NCBI GenBank assembly: GCA_958295665.1
Contig: OY282558.1
Coordinates: forward strand, 68,188,789 to 68,252,788
From: Tipula vernalis
Taxonomy: Eukaryota; Arthropoda; Insecta; Diptera; Tipulidae
Direction: 5' to 3'
Length of the DNA stretch: 64,000 nucleotides
Part shown: one piece after another, positions 34,468-45,496 of the stretch
Position numbering within the stretch: position 1 is the stretch's first letter
Layout: each line of letters starts with the position of its first letter
Position numbers and translations under genes: made by a program
Notes under the pieces: model-generated
Databases searched by the model: none
What the model was told of the DNA's origin: nothing
What the model saw: the letters and a program-made list of their open reading frames with translations, nothing else

Positions 34468-35241
34468 CTAACAAAGGCATGTGGGGTCACTGCCATCAGA
34501 TTGGGGTGGCTGAATCTTGAAACCATGCTTTTCCAGTGATTGCAACTCCAGCCGAGATCGATTTGTTTCCACCAAATTTGTAGCAATCTCTTTAAACATT
34601 TCGTCGATTCCCTCACCCGTTTTACATGAAGTTTTAAATGTTCCGCTTATTAAACTATGGCATTGTTCACAAAATGCTTCCATATCGGCATCGATTACCT
34701 GCGAATGTAAAACCAAATCGAAAAAATCGATGAATTTAAGGTTGACGAACGGACAGGCATGACTCACCTGAGGTGTTGAACATTCCAAATCCGCTTTATT
34801 ACCACATAAAAATATTTTGGCATTTTCTGCATATGTGACTACATCCAACATGTGCTGGGACAGCGAATGAAATGAGGCTGCATTATCCAGAGCGAATACA
34901 AGTATAGCCGCTTCAGCAAATTTATAATAACTCGATGTAACCGAGGCAACACGTTCCATTCCACCGGTGTCCCATAGCTGTAGCTGCGGTATAAACAAAA
35001 TAATCGATACATTAAAATTTATGGACACCTCCTGTATTTTATACAACAAAACAACACTAACTTTAATTTCCCGATCATGTATATTGTAGCTACGATCGAA
35101 ATGATCTAAACCCAGAGTTGATTGTCGATCCGTTGAAGTCACAAAAGTGTTATTTGTGAATCGACGAAATAGGGAGCTTTTTCCGACACCATATTCACCG
35201 CACAGTATAATTTTTTGTTCAGGAATTTTAACCGTACCCAT
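34468..35241 (-). CDS. Rab-like small GTPase with atypical switch II
   Basis: Exons 35062-35241, 34768-34983 and 34468-34698 (60, 72 and 76 codons plus stop) join in phase 0 to give 208 residues from MGTVKIPEQK. Introns have GTTAGTG/CCGCAG and GTGAGTC/TCGCAG borders. Nucleotide-binding motifs are visible: G1 GEYGVGKSS, switch I STLGLD, G3 WDTGGMER, G4 GNKAD and G5 KTSCKTG. The C-terminus DPTCLC ends C-X-C, a geranylgeranylation signal for membrane attachment. Classical Rabs have WDTAGQE; here the catalytic Gln position is Met and the preceding Ala is Gly, so GTP hydrolysis may be slow. The specific Rab subfamily (possibly an insect RabX type) was not settled. Reading straight through the introns would add spurious residues. 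Confidence 0.88.
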   Translation of the reverse strand: MGTVKIPEQKIILCGEYGVGKSSLFRRFTNNTFVTSTDRQSTLGLDHFDRSYNIHDREIKVSVVLLYKIQEVSINFNVSIILFIPQLQLWDTGGMERVASVTSSYYKFAEAAILVFALDNAASFHSLSQHMLDVVTYAENAKIFLCGNKADLECSTPQVSHACPFVNLKFIDFFDLVLHSQVIDADMEAFCEQCHSLISGTFKTSCKTGEGIDEMFKEIATNLVETNRSRLELQSLEKHGFKIQPPQSDGSDPTCLC

Positions 35242-37827
35242 ATGAAATACACTAATTTTGAATTATTTGGATGTTTTAATTCGATTATTAGTTCTATAAT
35301 TATATAAAATAATTAATCAAAGTTGTTTCTAAAAAATTATATTTTTCTTTATCAAAAAGGTACACACACACACACACACACACGTACACCCGTATGACAT
35401 TTGTTTTTGTTTTTGCCAACGGTATGAAGTATGGCGCAATTTTTATGATTTCAATTACTTTGCTTACATGGTGATTTGAAAATTTACGGTGGATTCACAG
35501 TTGCCTTCGTTCTTTTGTTCATTTGTTGATTTTTCTTTTAATCAATCTGCTGAAGAAAGAAAAATAATCCCGAATCCGTAACAAATATAGTATTAAAATT
35601 GTAATGTGAACATCAAAATTTATTATTTTTAAGAAGATTGTGCTGTATAAATATTGATGAACTCTGATATATCCTTCAGTTTGCGCGTTAATGCTCTTTC
35701 AAGTGATACCATAGAATAACTACTATAGAAGCATATTTTGTATGAGGGAAATATACCCAAATAAAATAATTTCAAATATTTTAAGTTCGGTTTTTGTGAT
35801 TTTATGAGACGAGGATAATTTCTATATGCCTCTCCTTCTATCATTCATGTTTTAAATAAACAGAACGAAATGTTTTTAAAATAAATGAAATATTTACGAA
35901 ATACAAATACTGGAAACCACACCCCTCACCAAATCCAACAAAAATGTTTATACATTTTTACAAGCATTTTTGTTGGTTTTGTCCTAATAATTTTTATCAT
36001 TTTACCTATGTATATGTATTTTGGTTTTGCATAAGTAGAACAAAAAATAAAAAACAAAATAAAGAGTCGATTCAGCGTGTGTATTTTTTAACCCTTTTGT
36101 TAACACGACACATCCTAAATTTGATTTTTTTTAAAACTAGAATGAAGTTTTTTTTATAATAAATTAAAACGACATTTAAATTATGATATCATATTTATAT
36201 TATTCGAATTTACCTCCTTTTATGGAAAACTCGTGATAAAATTGTTCCACTTCCCGATTTGTAAGCGTTGACGAGAAGTAGTTTTATAATCGTGCCAAAC
36301 AAAGGTTAAATAAGCGAAATGAAACATACACACTGACACAACACTTGTAAATATGTATATAACTTAATTTCGATTTGCATCTTTCGTCCTTTTTTCTTTT
36401 ATCCGAATCTGTTTGTTTGGGAAACGTAAGAAATAAATGATCGTAATAAAGTTAGGTTGATAATATAATGCCATGTAGTGGGATTGGTTGATAATACACG
36501 TGCACATAAAAATGTAGATGAAAAATTATACTAATGTATTTTATTTTGTGTCACAGAACGGTCATTCACCTTTTGTGTTTTGTTTATTTCACTGCTTATG
36601 TTTTTGTTTCCTTTTTTCTCTCCATCTGATGGAGTTTAAATTACGTTTGCGATTTCGAATGCAATAATTATAATTTTTAGATTGGAGGAAAAATCAAATT
36701 GATAAACAAATTTGTTAAATAAAAAAAAAAGTAATAATTAGGGCAACCAAAAATATGCAATAACATATTTGTTTCCAGAGCACGAATTTTGAAAAAAAGT
36801 AAACTGCAATTAATGTAGTCAAAAATTATTAAAACAAAATGACAACATAACATCAACGAGTGAAACATTTATAACAGAAAAAAAATTTAATAAATCGTCA
36901 AACTTTGGGTCACTTAAAGCACCGCAGACGGAGTATGGTGAAGTAGCATATGTTTTAGTAGCTGTATTTGAGCAAATGTTTAGAAAAAACTGTCATTTGC
37001 CAAATATCGTAGCAAACATTTCGGAAAAATGTATGAGTATTGTGGCTCGGGATTTTCCAGGATTTTTGCCTTTAAAAGATGAAGGGCCTTGTTATGACCA
37101 TTTTAAAATTTAATACACTTTTTTATTCTTGTGTTGATCAGAAAAAATTCAAAATGGCCTTTAGTAAAAGGTGAATTTCAAAAATTAAAAAATAAACCTA
37201 GGCACCAAGCATCTACCCAAACTTCCAAAAAGCTTAGAATTTTAACTGTATAACTAACAATAAAATTTTAACTTTTGTTAAAAGAAAACATATTTAGTTT
37301 TATTTGTTATTACTTTCGAAATGAGTGTTGGATTTCTTTTGTGTTAATTTTAATAAAGAATTATTGCAAAAATAAAATGCGTATTTCCCATGATTTTCTG
37401 CGAAAAGTGTTGGGTCAATAGAACATCACGTTAGATAGAAACTATCGTGGTAAAATAATTTTTCTTACAAAGTAATCCTAATATTTCAGTGAAACCGATT
37501 TTTTATAATCTTTTTATTACCACGTTAACAGCTAACTTGCCAGCGCAATTTTAAACTAACTTGCACATTACATAAATGGCATTCACTGGGGTAACACAAT
37601 CCATACAAAAAATATTAAAACGGAAAAAAATGTTGCCCTCCAATACGGATAAAATCTAAAAAAAACAAAAAAGCAGAAGAAATTCATATGTATATACGAG
37701 TACGGTTTTTATTCGGTAGTTTTTTAGTTGTTATTTTAGCCGCCTCGAATTTTTTATTTCTTTTTGTTTCTTAATGGTACGAGTAATTAAGATAATTTGG
37801 TGTCATCATTGATTGTATTTTTTGGCA
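35242..37827. other. AT-rich intergenic with (AC)n microsatellite
   Basis: A run of AC dinucleotides lies at about 35362-35382. Short frames in this stretch are low-complexity (Phe/Ile/Lys-rich). No gene, RNA or clear element was recognised. Confidence 0.45.
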
Positions 37828-37970
37828 GAGAACGAATTTAAATACTATACAGAATGTATTAATAATCCTTATATTCAAAAATGGACGAATATTCGTATAA
37901 CGAAATTGAAAAAACACAAAATACAAAAAATTTTATATTATGAATATACCTATTCGCAACGTGACGAATT

Positions 37971-38776
37971 TTGAATTTCACTATACTAAATGTTCTTATT
38001 TGAGCTTCGCGTTTTTATTATTTTTAAATACAGTATTTCGTTTTTTCTATTCTTCTATTTCGATTTGCATTATACATCTATTATGAACAAAGAACAAAAT
38101 TTAAATACTTTACAAAACGAATTAACAATCCACATATTCAAAAATTTTTGTATTATGATTTTACTTATTCGCAACGTGATGAATTTGGAATATTTAGATT
38201 CATGAATTTCATTATTTGACTTGCCTATTCCTTAACCGATTACCATGAAATTCATCATTCTCGGCCATATTTAAAGTTCTGGCAGTAAAAACAAATTAAT
38301 ATATATTGTACATTAGATGGTTTTGGGAGCGAAGATAAATTAACAGAGTCATTTAACTATCACCATGGCCATTTAACCCACCTTACCCCAAAAGATGTAC
38401 TTACGCACGTAAATATTATAAAAATATAAATGACTAAGATAACGATGGAGTTCGTACTTTTATTTTAGCTTCACTGCATTCTTCGTACGTTTATTATACT
38501 GAATATTCGATCTTTGAAATACAGTGCTTAGGATTTTGAAATTCATGAATCGAAAAATTCCAAACTCATCACGTTGCGAATAAGTAAAATTATAATACAA
38601 AAATTTTTGAATATGTGGATTGTTAATTCATTCTGTAAAGTATTTAAATTTTGGTCTTCGTTCATAATACATGTATAATGCAAAACGAAACACAAAAATA
38701 GAAAAAACGAAATACTGTATATAAAAAAAATGAAAACGCGAAGCTCAAATAAGAACTTCAGTATAATGAAATTCAA
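37971..38776. repeat. Long fold-back element with 240-bp arms
   Basis: The arm at 37971-38210 is the reverse complement of 38538-38776 with roughly one difference in ten, separated by about 327 bases. A partial third copy of the inner half of the arm lies in direct orientation at about 37828-37970. Each arm contains the same apparent frame (LFELRVFI...QNLNTLQNELTIHIF). Because the frame simply follows the repeat and is low-complexity, I do not call it a gene. Confidence 0.8.
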
Positions 38777-40000
38777 AAAATATTCCTGAGTATTTGTAAT
38801 GTTTTTGTGAAAAGTAGAATACAATACGTGAAGTTTTAAAAAGGAAAAAAACGAAAATACATTCACGAAGTTGCAACGGAATGTATATTTTTGATGTTTT
38901 TTGGTTTGGTTTTAATATATCTAACCAACACTAAAACAATACATATACGATTTATAAACGATAACATTGAAATCAACTGTTTTCCTCTTTCCTTTCTAGT
39001 TTAAAAATATCGACATGCTACATATAATAAAAAAATACATACTAACCCAAAATCATTGTTTACAAAATATTATTGTGTTTGTTGTTGTTAACTTCCTTTT
39101 TTTCGAATTTTTTAAGGCATTAAAATTTTGGTAATGCTTTGAACATTTTTGTTGGTATTAATCTAGCATTTGCGTTCGATTTTTTATTTGTTACATATAC
39201 AAAGAAGAGGGAATGAAATATTAAGCGCCGCCTTTCAATTTTCCATTGTGTTCATTTATAATAATATGGGGATAGGAAACATGAGAAATAGAAAGAGGCA
39301 ATTAAAATTTATATATTCCTTTCATAATATCACAACTAAAATCTCCAAACGAAACAGAAATTATTTTTCCTTGCATATTTTAGCCATACAAAATCTCTCT
39401 CTATTTAAAGTCCTTCCTCAATGGTGATACCTCAAAAACATAAGCGGCGCTCTACGCCTGGGTTCGCTTCTCTTCGTTTTTATGATTTTTTGCAACCACA
39501 TAGGCACCAATTCTGCTAATTTGACATTTATTAATATGAAAAATGTTGTTTGGGTTTTTTCAACAAAACATTTTCATAAAAATCTGTTTAATGATTTATT
39601 ACGAACAAATTTAAGTTCAAATTTAGATTTTTTTTACAATTGTCTTACTCATATGCGCATTTGGATGTAAAATTCAGCTAAAATTAGAGGTTTCCAAGCA
39701 TTTACTATAAAAACAACAACAATAAATATAAATGTCATTCATCGCATCAAAAAATACAAACTTTGCTAGTTTGACGCCGCTCTATGTGTTCGCTCTTATG
39801 GAAATACATGTATTCTAATTTAGCGCCGCTGTGCTCCGTCAATGTGTTTGGGGTATGACAGCTGAACCGAACGAAAACTTATTACAGATTCACTAGCCAG
39901 TTACATGCACTATCTGTATATCTCGTTCTTACTTAAATTGTTACTGACTCGCTGGTTCCCCCAATATTACTTTAAAAATGACATTATTTTTCGTTCTTGT
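38777..40000. other. Intergenic with scattered GCGCCGC words
   Basis: Mostly AT-rich. GC-rich words containing CGCCGC or its complement GCGGCG occur at about 39226, 39442, 39774 and 39824. No coding frame was recognised. Confidence 0.4.
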
Positions 40001-40014
40001 TCCTTTGATTGGAT

Positions 40015-40771
40015 TATTATTATTATTATTGGGGGGGCCATGCGGGCGATCAGCCACTTTGCACTGCGACCTAAAAGATCTATTGTGCTGGCCCCTGCTT
40101 AATTATCCGTCCAGTCAATATTCAGGTTCTTAATGAACCTGACGATACTGCCTCCCGGTACGTGATACATACTATCTGGGCTTATTGCTCTCCCTCCTAG
40201 ATGTTTACTACAGCATGTAGTTCCGCTAGAAAGACGGTAGCATTGGAGCTCAAGGACCTCGAGAGGGTTGTCCCACTCTCGTATATTCCTACTCCTGCCC
40301 CGTATTCCGTTTGATTTTACTCTTACGAGTTGCTCGGAATTGCAAATCACCTGTAGGTCACCCAGCTTTACTACAGGAAGGCTAAATAAAACTGGAGGGT
40401 GCCTGGTATCCAGAGTCCGCATATTTTGGGCTGATTAACCTATCAGCCATTCATCTTTCGGCATATGCTGTTCCACCTTAGATTAGGGTTTTTTGTCAAG
40501 GTTTTCTCCTTTAGCGCCGTACTTTGGCCTGTGCCAAATGGCCTAAAATGTGCCAAATGGCCTTAGTTACCAGTGGTTGCCACGAGGAGGCAGTACGTAC
40601 ACTTGCGAATTGTGAACAGGTTACCCCTTTCACAATTGTACCCATCACGCAACTGCCTAATGACAAGACCAGAACAGCTCACGTGATGCGCACCCTACTG
40701 GAAGGTTACGGAGCTGGTAGATTAATCTACTCAACTTTGATCCCCCCCCCTCCAATAGACGCCAAACCACC
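40015..40771 (-). mobile_element. 5'-truncated LINE (I-like), minus strand
   Basis: A perfect 14-base target duplication TCCTTTGATTGGAT flanks the insert (40001-40014 and 40772-40785). On the minus strand the insert ends in TAA-type triplet repeats (40015-40030 read as ATT on the plus strand), as in I-group LINEs. It is distinctly more GC-rich than its flanks, so it is a 757-base, 5'-truncated copy. Confidence 0.85.
40099..40422 (-). pseudogene. Possible C-terminal end of LINE ORF2
   Basis: A 107-codon frame ends GGSIVRFIKNLNIDW, the style of ending (hydrophobic helix, then short tail) seen in many LINE ORF2 proteins. It lies inside the truncated element, upstream of its 3' tail. No catalytic motif is present, so the identification depends on context. 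Confidence 0.35.
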
Positions 40772-40785
40772 TCCTTTGATTGGAT

Positions 40786-41573
40786 AAAAAAATATCGATC
40801 GAACGAACGAACGCAACCGTAAATCCCCCTTAACCCATTCAAATTTGCATTACGATCCATTGCACAAATTGATTGCTTTAGCCAATCAAATCACCGGACT
40901 GGAAAATAAAAAATAATACGTTTGATTGGCTTAAAAATATTATCGAATTTAGTGTTTCTCAACGTGGCGTGGGGGTACACAAACGACAAAATAAAGGTGT
41001 TACTCCAGAAAAATATCGCTTTATTTGAGACAATTTTTGTTGTTCTGCTTTTTTGTTATTCTTTTGGTTTTATAAATCAAACAAATAAATAAAGGGTACT
41101 TTACGCAAAAAATACAAATCATAGTTTGAGCATAAATATAGGCATTATGAAAAATCAATCAATTGTTCTGTAACTTAAATAGAAAATTCCATTGAAAAGA
41201 AACTGTTAAGGTTCTACACTCAGCAGCAAAAAATCGCATTTTGTTTAGTTTATGTTATTTCTTACGTGCCTATTTGTTTTGAAATAAAATATTTTGCAAA
41301 AATAAACGTTCTTTACAAAATTATATTATATAAGCAGCCAGCAGCAATTTCTTTAAAATATCAAAACCCAAATAATTTTTAACCGTCAAATTTATTGTAT
41401 GTTTTCCTCACCCGACGCCATTTTTTATATTTTTGTTACAAGATATGGTAGTTGTAATGGTAAAATTTATGTCAGGTGGAGTAGCCGGGTTAGATTTCAA
41501 CTGCAAGCCGGTAAAAAGTTAACAGTTTCACAATAAGCAAACCATCCTCATCTCTTGGTTACCGTTCTGCACC
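40786..41573. other. AT-rich intergenic, no gene
   Basis: Nothing recognised beyond ordinary AT-rich sequence. Confidence 0.45.
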
Positions 41574-41766
41574 CTGATTCTATAAAAAATAAGATAATGT
41601 GTAAATGGGTAAACTTGTGAAAAGCAAAGCTTACTTTTATGAGTTTGCAATTTCTCGGTTTGACTTACTACTAAAATAATATCGAAAAATTGCAAACTCA
41701 TAAAAGTAAGCTTTGCTTTTCACAAGTTTACCCATTTACACATTATCTTATTTTTTATAGAATCAG
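41574..41766. mobile_element. Near-perfect fold-back MITE, 193 bp
   Basis: Arms 41574-41657 and 41683-41766 are inverted copies with one or two mismatches, starting CTGATTCTATAAAAAATAAG. The loop is about 25 bases. No coding capacity. The flanks did not show a clear target duplication. Confidence 0.8.
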
Positions 41767-42513
41767 AGTGCTGATCAGACACTTCTCCCAAAATAAAATT
41801 CTGATATAAATGGGTGCTCGATAAAATTTTCAACAAAAGTTTCATGATGTTGAGGTATATTCCACTTGCAACCAAATAGCCTATTCTTGAATTATTTAGA
41901 ATTATTTATTCATCACTCTGAAATTGTGTAAAAGAATCTCAAAGTGTGTTGAATTTATTTTTGATAATTTGTTTATGTTTTGTTTGTCAACGAAACATTT
42001 AGAGAATTTTGTTTGTTTTGGTTATAATTGTCTATAAGGGCAATTAAAAATATTAAAATGATTTTTTTTTGGTTTTTATGGTGTCAATCCATTTTGTAGT
42101 AATTCTTTTTATTTTATTAAGAGTTTTGATATAAAAATAATTTCGAAACAATTTTTTATATTAATTTTGTATTTCTAAACTCTATGTAAATATTATATTA
42201 GCATTTTCGTACACGAGAAATTATTTTCACATGCCCTTCTGGAAATATTCCCTTATACCCCCAACGTACATAAACTAGCTAATCACCAATTCGAGATTAT
42301 GTAATTATTTTTTCCAGTCTCAGGATTACCTCGCTTCATAATTTGATTATCGTAATCTAAGTAGTTGGACAAACTCGATAAACATAAAATATAAAAAAGA
42401 GACAGAAAGTGTAAGTGAAACAGAATTATTTTATTTTAATGTCATTTTTAAAATGAAGTTGAAATCGCGATCTGAGATTATCGCGATAATCTTTATGCCT
42501 GTCATTGGTATTA
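41767..42513. other. AT-rich intergenic, no gene
   Basis: No feature recognised. Confidence 0.45.
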
Positions 42514-43400
42514 GGCTGTGTTTCAATTGGGTAAAAAGCTAAATAATTGAACCGTTTATTATTAAAATTTTCACGATAGTTGCTTAAAAAGAACCGACAA
42601 AGGAGCTAACCGAAATCGATCTTCTAAATTATTACTAAAAATTCAGTTTGTTCAATTATATTAACGTCGTTTTCGATTGATTTTTTACCCCTCTTTGAAA
42701 GTGTAACCTCAATTTCTTCGTCAATCGAACATAAACATCGAATTGTGTTCTGTCATCTATCAAACCATATTAAAACGACTACTAAAGATACATGTTAAAC
42801 CGAAAGTGGTCTGACTGAAAACGTCCGAGATAAATTCAACATGTACACGGCGGCTTGACTGAAAGCAAAGATTATTAACATGAAGATCTTCTTGTTAATA
42901 ATCTTTGCTTTCAGTCAAGCCGCCGTTTTAATGTTGAATTTATCTCGGACATTTTCAGTCAGACCACTTTCGGTTTAACATGTATCTTTAGTAGACAAGT
43001 CAAATCGAAAATGACAGCACAATGACAGTACTGTTTAGTGCATTTATAAAAAGAGGGGTAAAACTACCAAAAAAACTGGAGTAGTCGAAATTGCACTGGT
43101 GTAGCTGTCAGTGAAATTTTTTTTGGTCAATCAAACCTTTCCAGGGTAAAAAAATTACACTTTTTGCACTGAGTGCAATTCAATTTGGCCAATCGAAATC
43201 CACATAAGTTTTACAAATAACTAAATTGATTTTATAATATTAATTCTTCACTTTTCAACTGGTTTGGTTTGCAATTGCAACTGGCTAAAATTGTGACGTT
43301 ATTTTTTTTTCCTGACATTGTGAGAAAAGCTGGAAAACAAATATGTATATACAATATTGGGGTGAATAAAAACGGTCTTGTGTTCGTTTGAAACACAGCC
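42514..43400. mobile_element. TA-flanked TIR element with nested palindromes
   Basis: Termini GGCTGTGTTTCAA (42514-42526) and its exact complement (43388-43400) are bordered by TA on both sides (42512-42513 and 43401-43402), as for Tc1/mariner-type insertion. Inside is a nearly perfect palindrome, 42779-42994, with arms of about 105 bases. Outside that is an inverted pair TTTTTACCCCTCTTT / AAAAGAGGGGTAAAA. No transposase was seen, so it is non-autonomous. Confidence 0.75.
42779..42994. repeat. Internal long palindrome
   Basis: The left arm from CTACTAAAGATACATG and the right arm ending CATGTATCTTTAGTAG are inverted copies meeting near 42,886. The same arm sequence recurs as two diverged direct copies at 47968-48150 and 48256-48450. 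Confidence 0.85.
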
Positions 43401-43916
43401 TAGGGAAAAATTTCCCTTAGGAGAAAACTCAAAAAAACGAGATTTAAAATTTTCGGGCGATTCCCTGAATCTTGGCAGATATCCACACGGGGAAAATGGA
43501 TGTGAAATTCAAGAATTTGGCCCACAGAGCTCCTCAAAATTGTCCAGCTAATAAAATTAAGCGCTTCAAAAATTTGTGCATTTCTCCTAAACACAAACTT
43601 ATTTGTTTAATTTGGGTAATCTATTTACTCTTTTTCTTCTGTCTAAATGTTGTGTATTGTCAAATATGTACTCATTTTGCCCTTTATCCGTTTTTTAGGC
43701 ATAATTTTTAAATTGAGAAAATATAAATATTTATTTTCAATAATATATATCAGTAAAACATTCCCAATTCACGACATCAATATTATCCGCATCGTGTAAG
43801 CTATACTTTCTCAAAATCATAATACATAATTTTGACAGCCGACGACACTATTATTTTGACTGCGTATCGTGCGGATATTTTTCCTTTTTTGTAAATTTTG
43901 TGATAGAGAAAATAAA
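43401..43916. other. 5' flank of Nfs1
   Basis: The region upstream of the Nfs1 ATG contains no gene. Frames here are short and lack motifs. The promoter is presumably within the last 150 bases, but no TATA box is evident. Confidence 0.4.
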
Positions 43917-45496
43917 ATGTTGAATTTAACTAGGTCTAGATTAATTAGTTTAGGAAATATTCAAAAATTGTATACGATTCCATTAGCCAGGCAGGCACAA
44001 GCTCCAAAAGTCGCAATAGGTAATGGAAAAAAAAGTTACGCGGTGGTGCACTCAACACACAAGTTTTTCTATCGTTATGATACTTTCTGTTTTTTTTTTC
44101 TAATTGCGTCTAGATAATCAATATAATATTAAGGAAGATGTAGCGATCGGACGACCTTTGTATTTGGATGCACAAGCAACTACACCGATGGTGAGTTCCA
44201 AAAAAAATGAATTAAACTACTTAGTGTGACGTAAACTTACAATATATATTTTCTTATTATTTTAGGATCCTCGTGTGCTAGACGCTATGCTACCATTTTT
44301 AACCAGTTATCACGGTAATCCCCATTCCAGAACACATGCTTACGGTTGGGAAGCTGAGGCTGCAGTAGAAAAAGCTCGCTTACAAGTAGCGAAATTAATT
44401 GGGGCCGACCCGAAAGAGATCATTTTCACATCCGGAGCCACAGAATCGAATAACATTGCGGTAAAGGGTGTAGCAAGGTGGGAATCCCATTAGAAATACA
44501 GTCACATTTAGGTACATATTTTATCGAATAATTAATTTTAGATTTTATCGCGAAAAAAAGAATCACATAATTACGACACAAACCGAACATAAATGTGTGC
44601 TCGACTCATGTCGGGCAATGGAAGGTGAAGGGTTTCATGTAACATATCTACCAGTTGGGTCAAATGGTATCATCGATCTCAAAGAATTAGAATCTGCGAT
44701 AACACCTCAAACTTCGATAGTTTCAATAATGACGGTTAATAATGAAATAGGAGTTATTCAACCAATTTCCGAAATTGGGGCTCTTTGCCGATCAAAAAAA
44801 GTATTTTTCCATACAGATTCGGCTCAAGCTGTGGGCAAAATTGAGCTGAATGTTAATAAAATGAATATAGATTTAATGTCAATATCGGGGCATAAGGTAT
44901 ATGGGCCAAAGGGAGTAGGTGCCCTATTCGTTCGAAGACGTCCACGAGTTCGTATCGATCCAATACAAAGCGGTGGTGGTCAAGAAAGGGGACTACGCAG
45001 CGGAACAGTTCCCTCTCCTCTAGCCGTTGGGCTTGGTGAAGCTTGTGAAATTGCCCAACGCGAAATGAAATACGATCATGACCGTATGGTGTATCTCTCG
45101 CAACGATTAATGACGAAAATTTTTGATGCCTTGCCCCAAGTAATCCGAAATGGTGATCCTAATAAAACCTACCCAGGATGTATAAATCTATCGTTTGCCT
45201 ATGTCGAAGGTGAATCATTATTGATGGCGTTAAAAGATGTCGCCCTCTCAAGTGGATCAGCTTGTACATCAGCCTCATTAGAACCATCGTACGTTCTGCG
45301 CGCCATTGGTACGGATGAAGATTTAGCCCACAGTTCGATACGTTTTGGTATTGGCCGATTCACAACCGAACAAGAAATTGATTACACAGCTGATAAATGT
45401 ATTAAACATGTTCAAAGATTGCGCGAAATGTCTCCTCTTTGGGAAATGGTGCAAGAGGGTGTCGATATCAAGTCAATCCAATGGTCACAACATTAG
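43917..45496 (+). CDS. Nfs1: Mitochondrial cysteine desulfurase Nfs1
   Basis: Exons 43917-44019, 44114-44190, 44266-44477 and 44542-45496 total 1,347 bases (448 residues). All introns obey GT-AG (for example GTGAGTTCC...TTTTAG) and joins restore the frame. The N-terminus [14 protein letters not shown] is Arg-rich without acids, fitting a mitochondrial presequence. Family motifs follow: [62 protein letters not shown] (PLP-binding Lys near residue 249), [14 protein letters not shown] and [17 protein letters not shown] (catalytic Cys near residue 372). The enzyme takes sulfur from cysteine for Fe-S cluster assembly with ISD11 and the scaffold protein. Length matches animal NFS1. It looks intact. 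Confidence 0.97.

Noticed and set aside
34468..35241. Continuous 257-codon reading of the Rab-like locus
   Set aside because: It reads through two introns. Removing the GT-AG introns gives a correct-length small GTPase with uninterrupted G motifs.
37990..38866. Similar proteins on opposite strands at 37990-38205 and 38543-38866
   Set aside because: They are the two arms of an inverted repeat, low in complexity and without a known domain.
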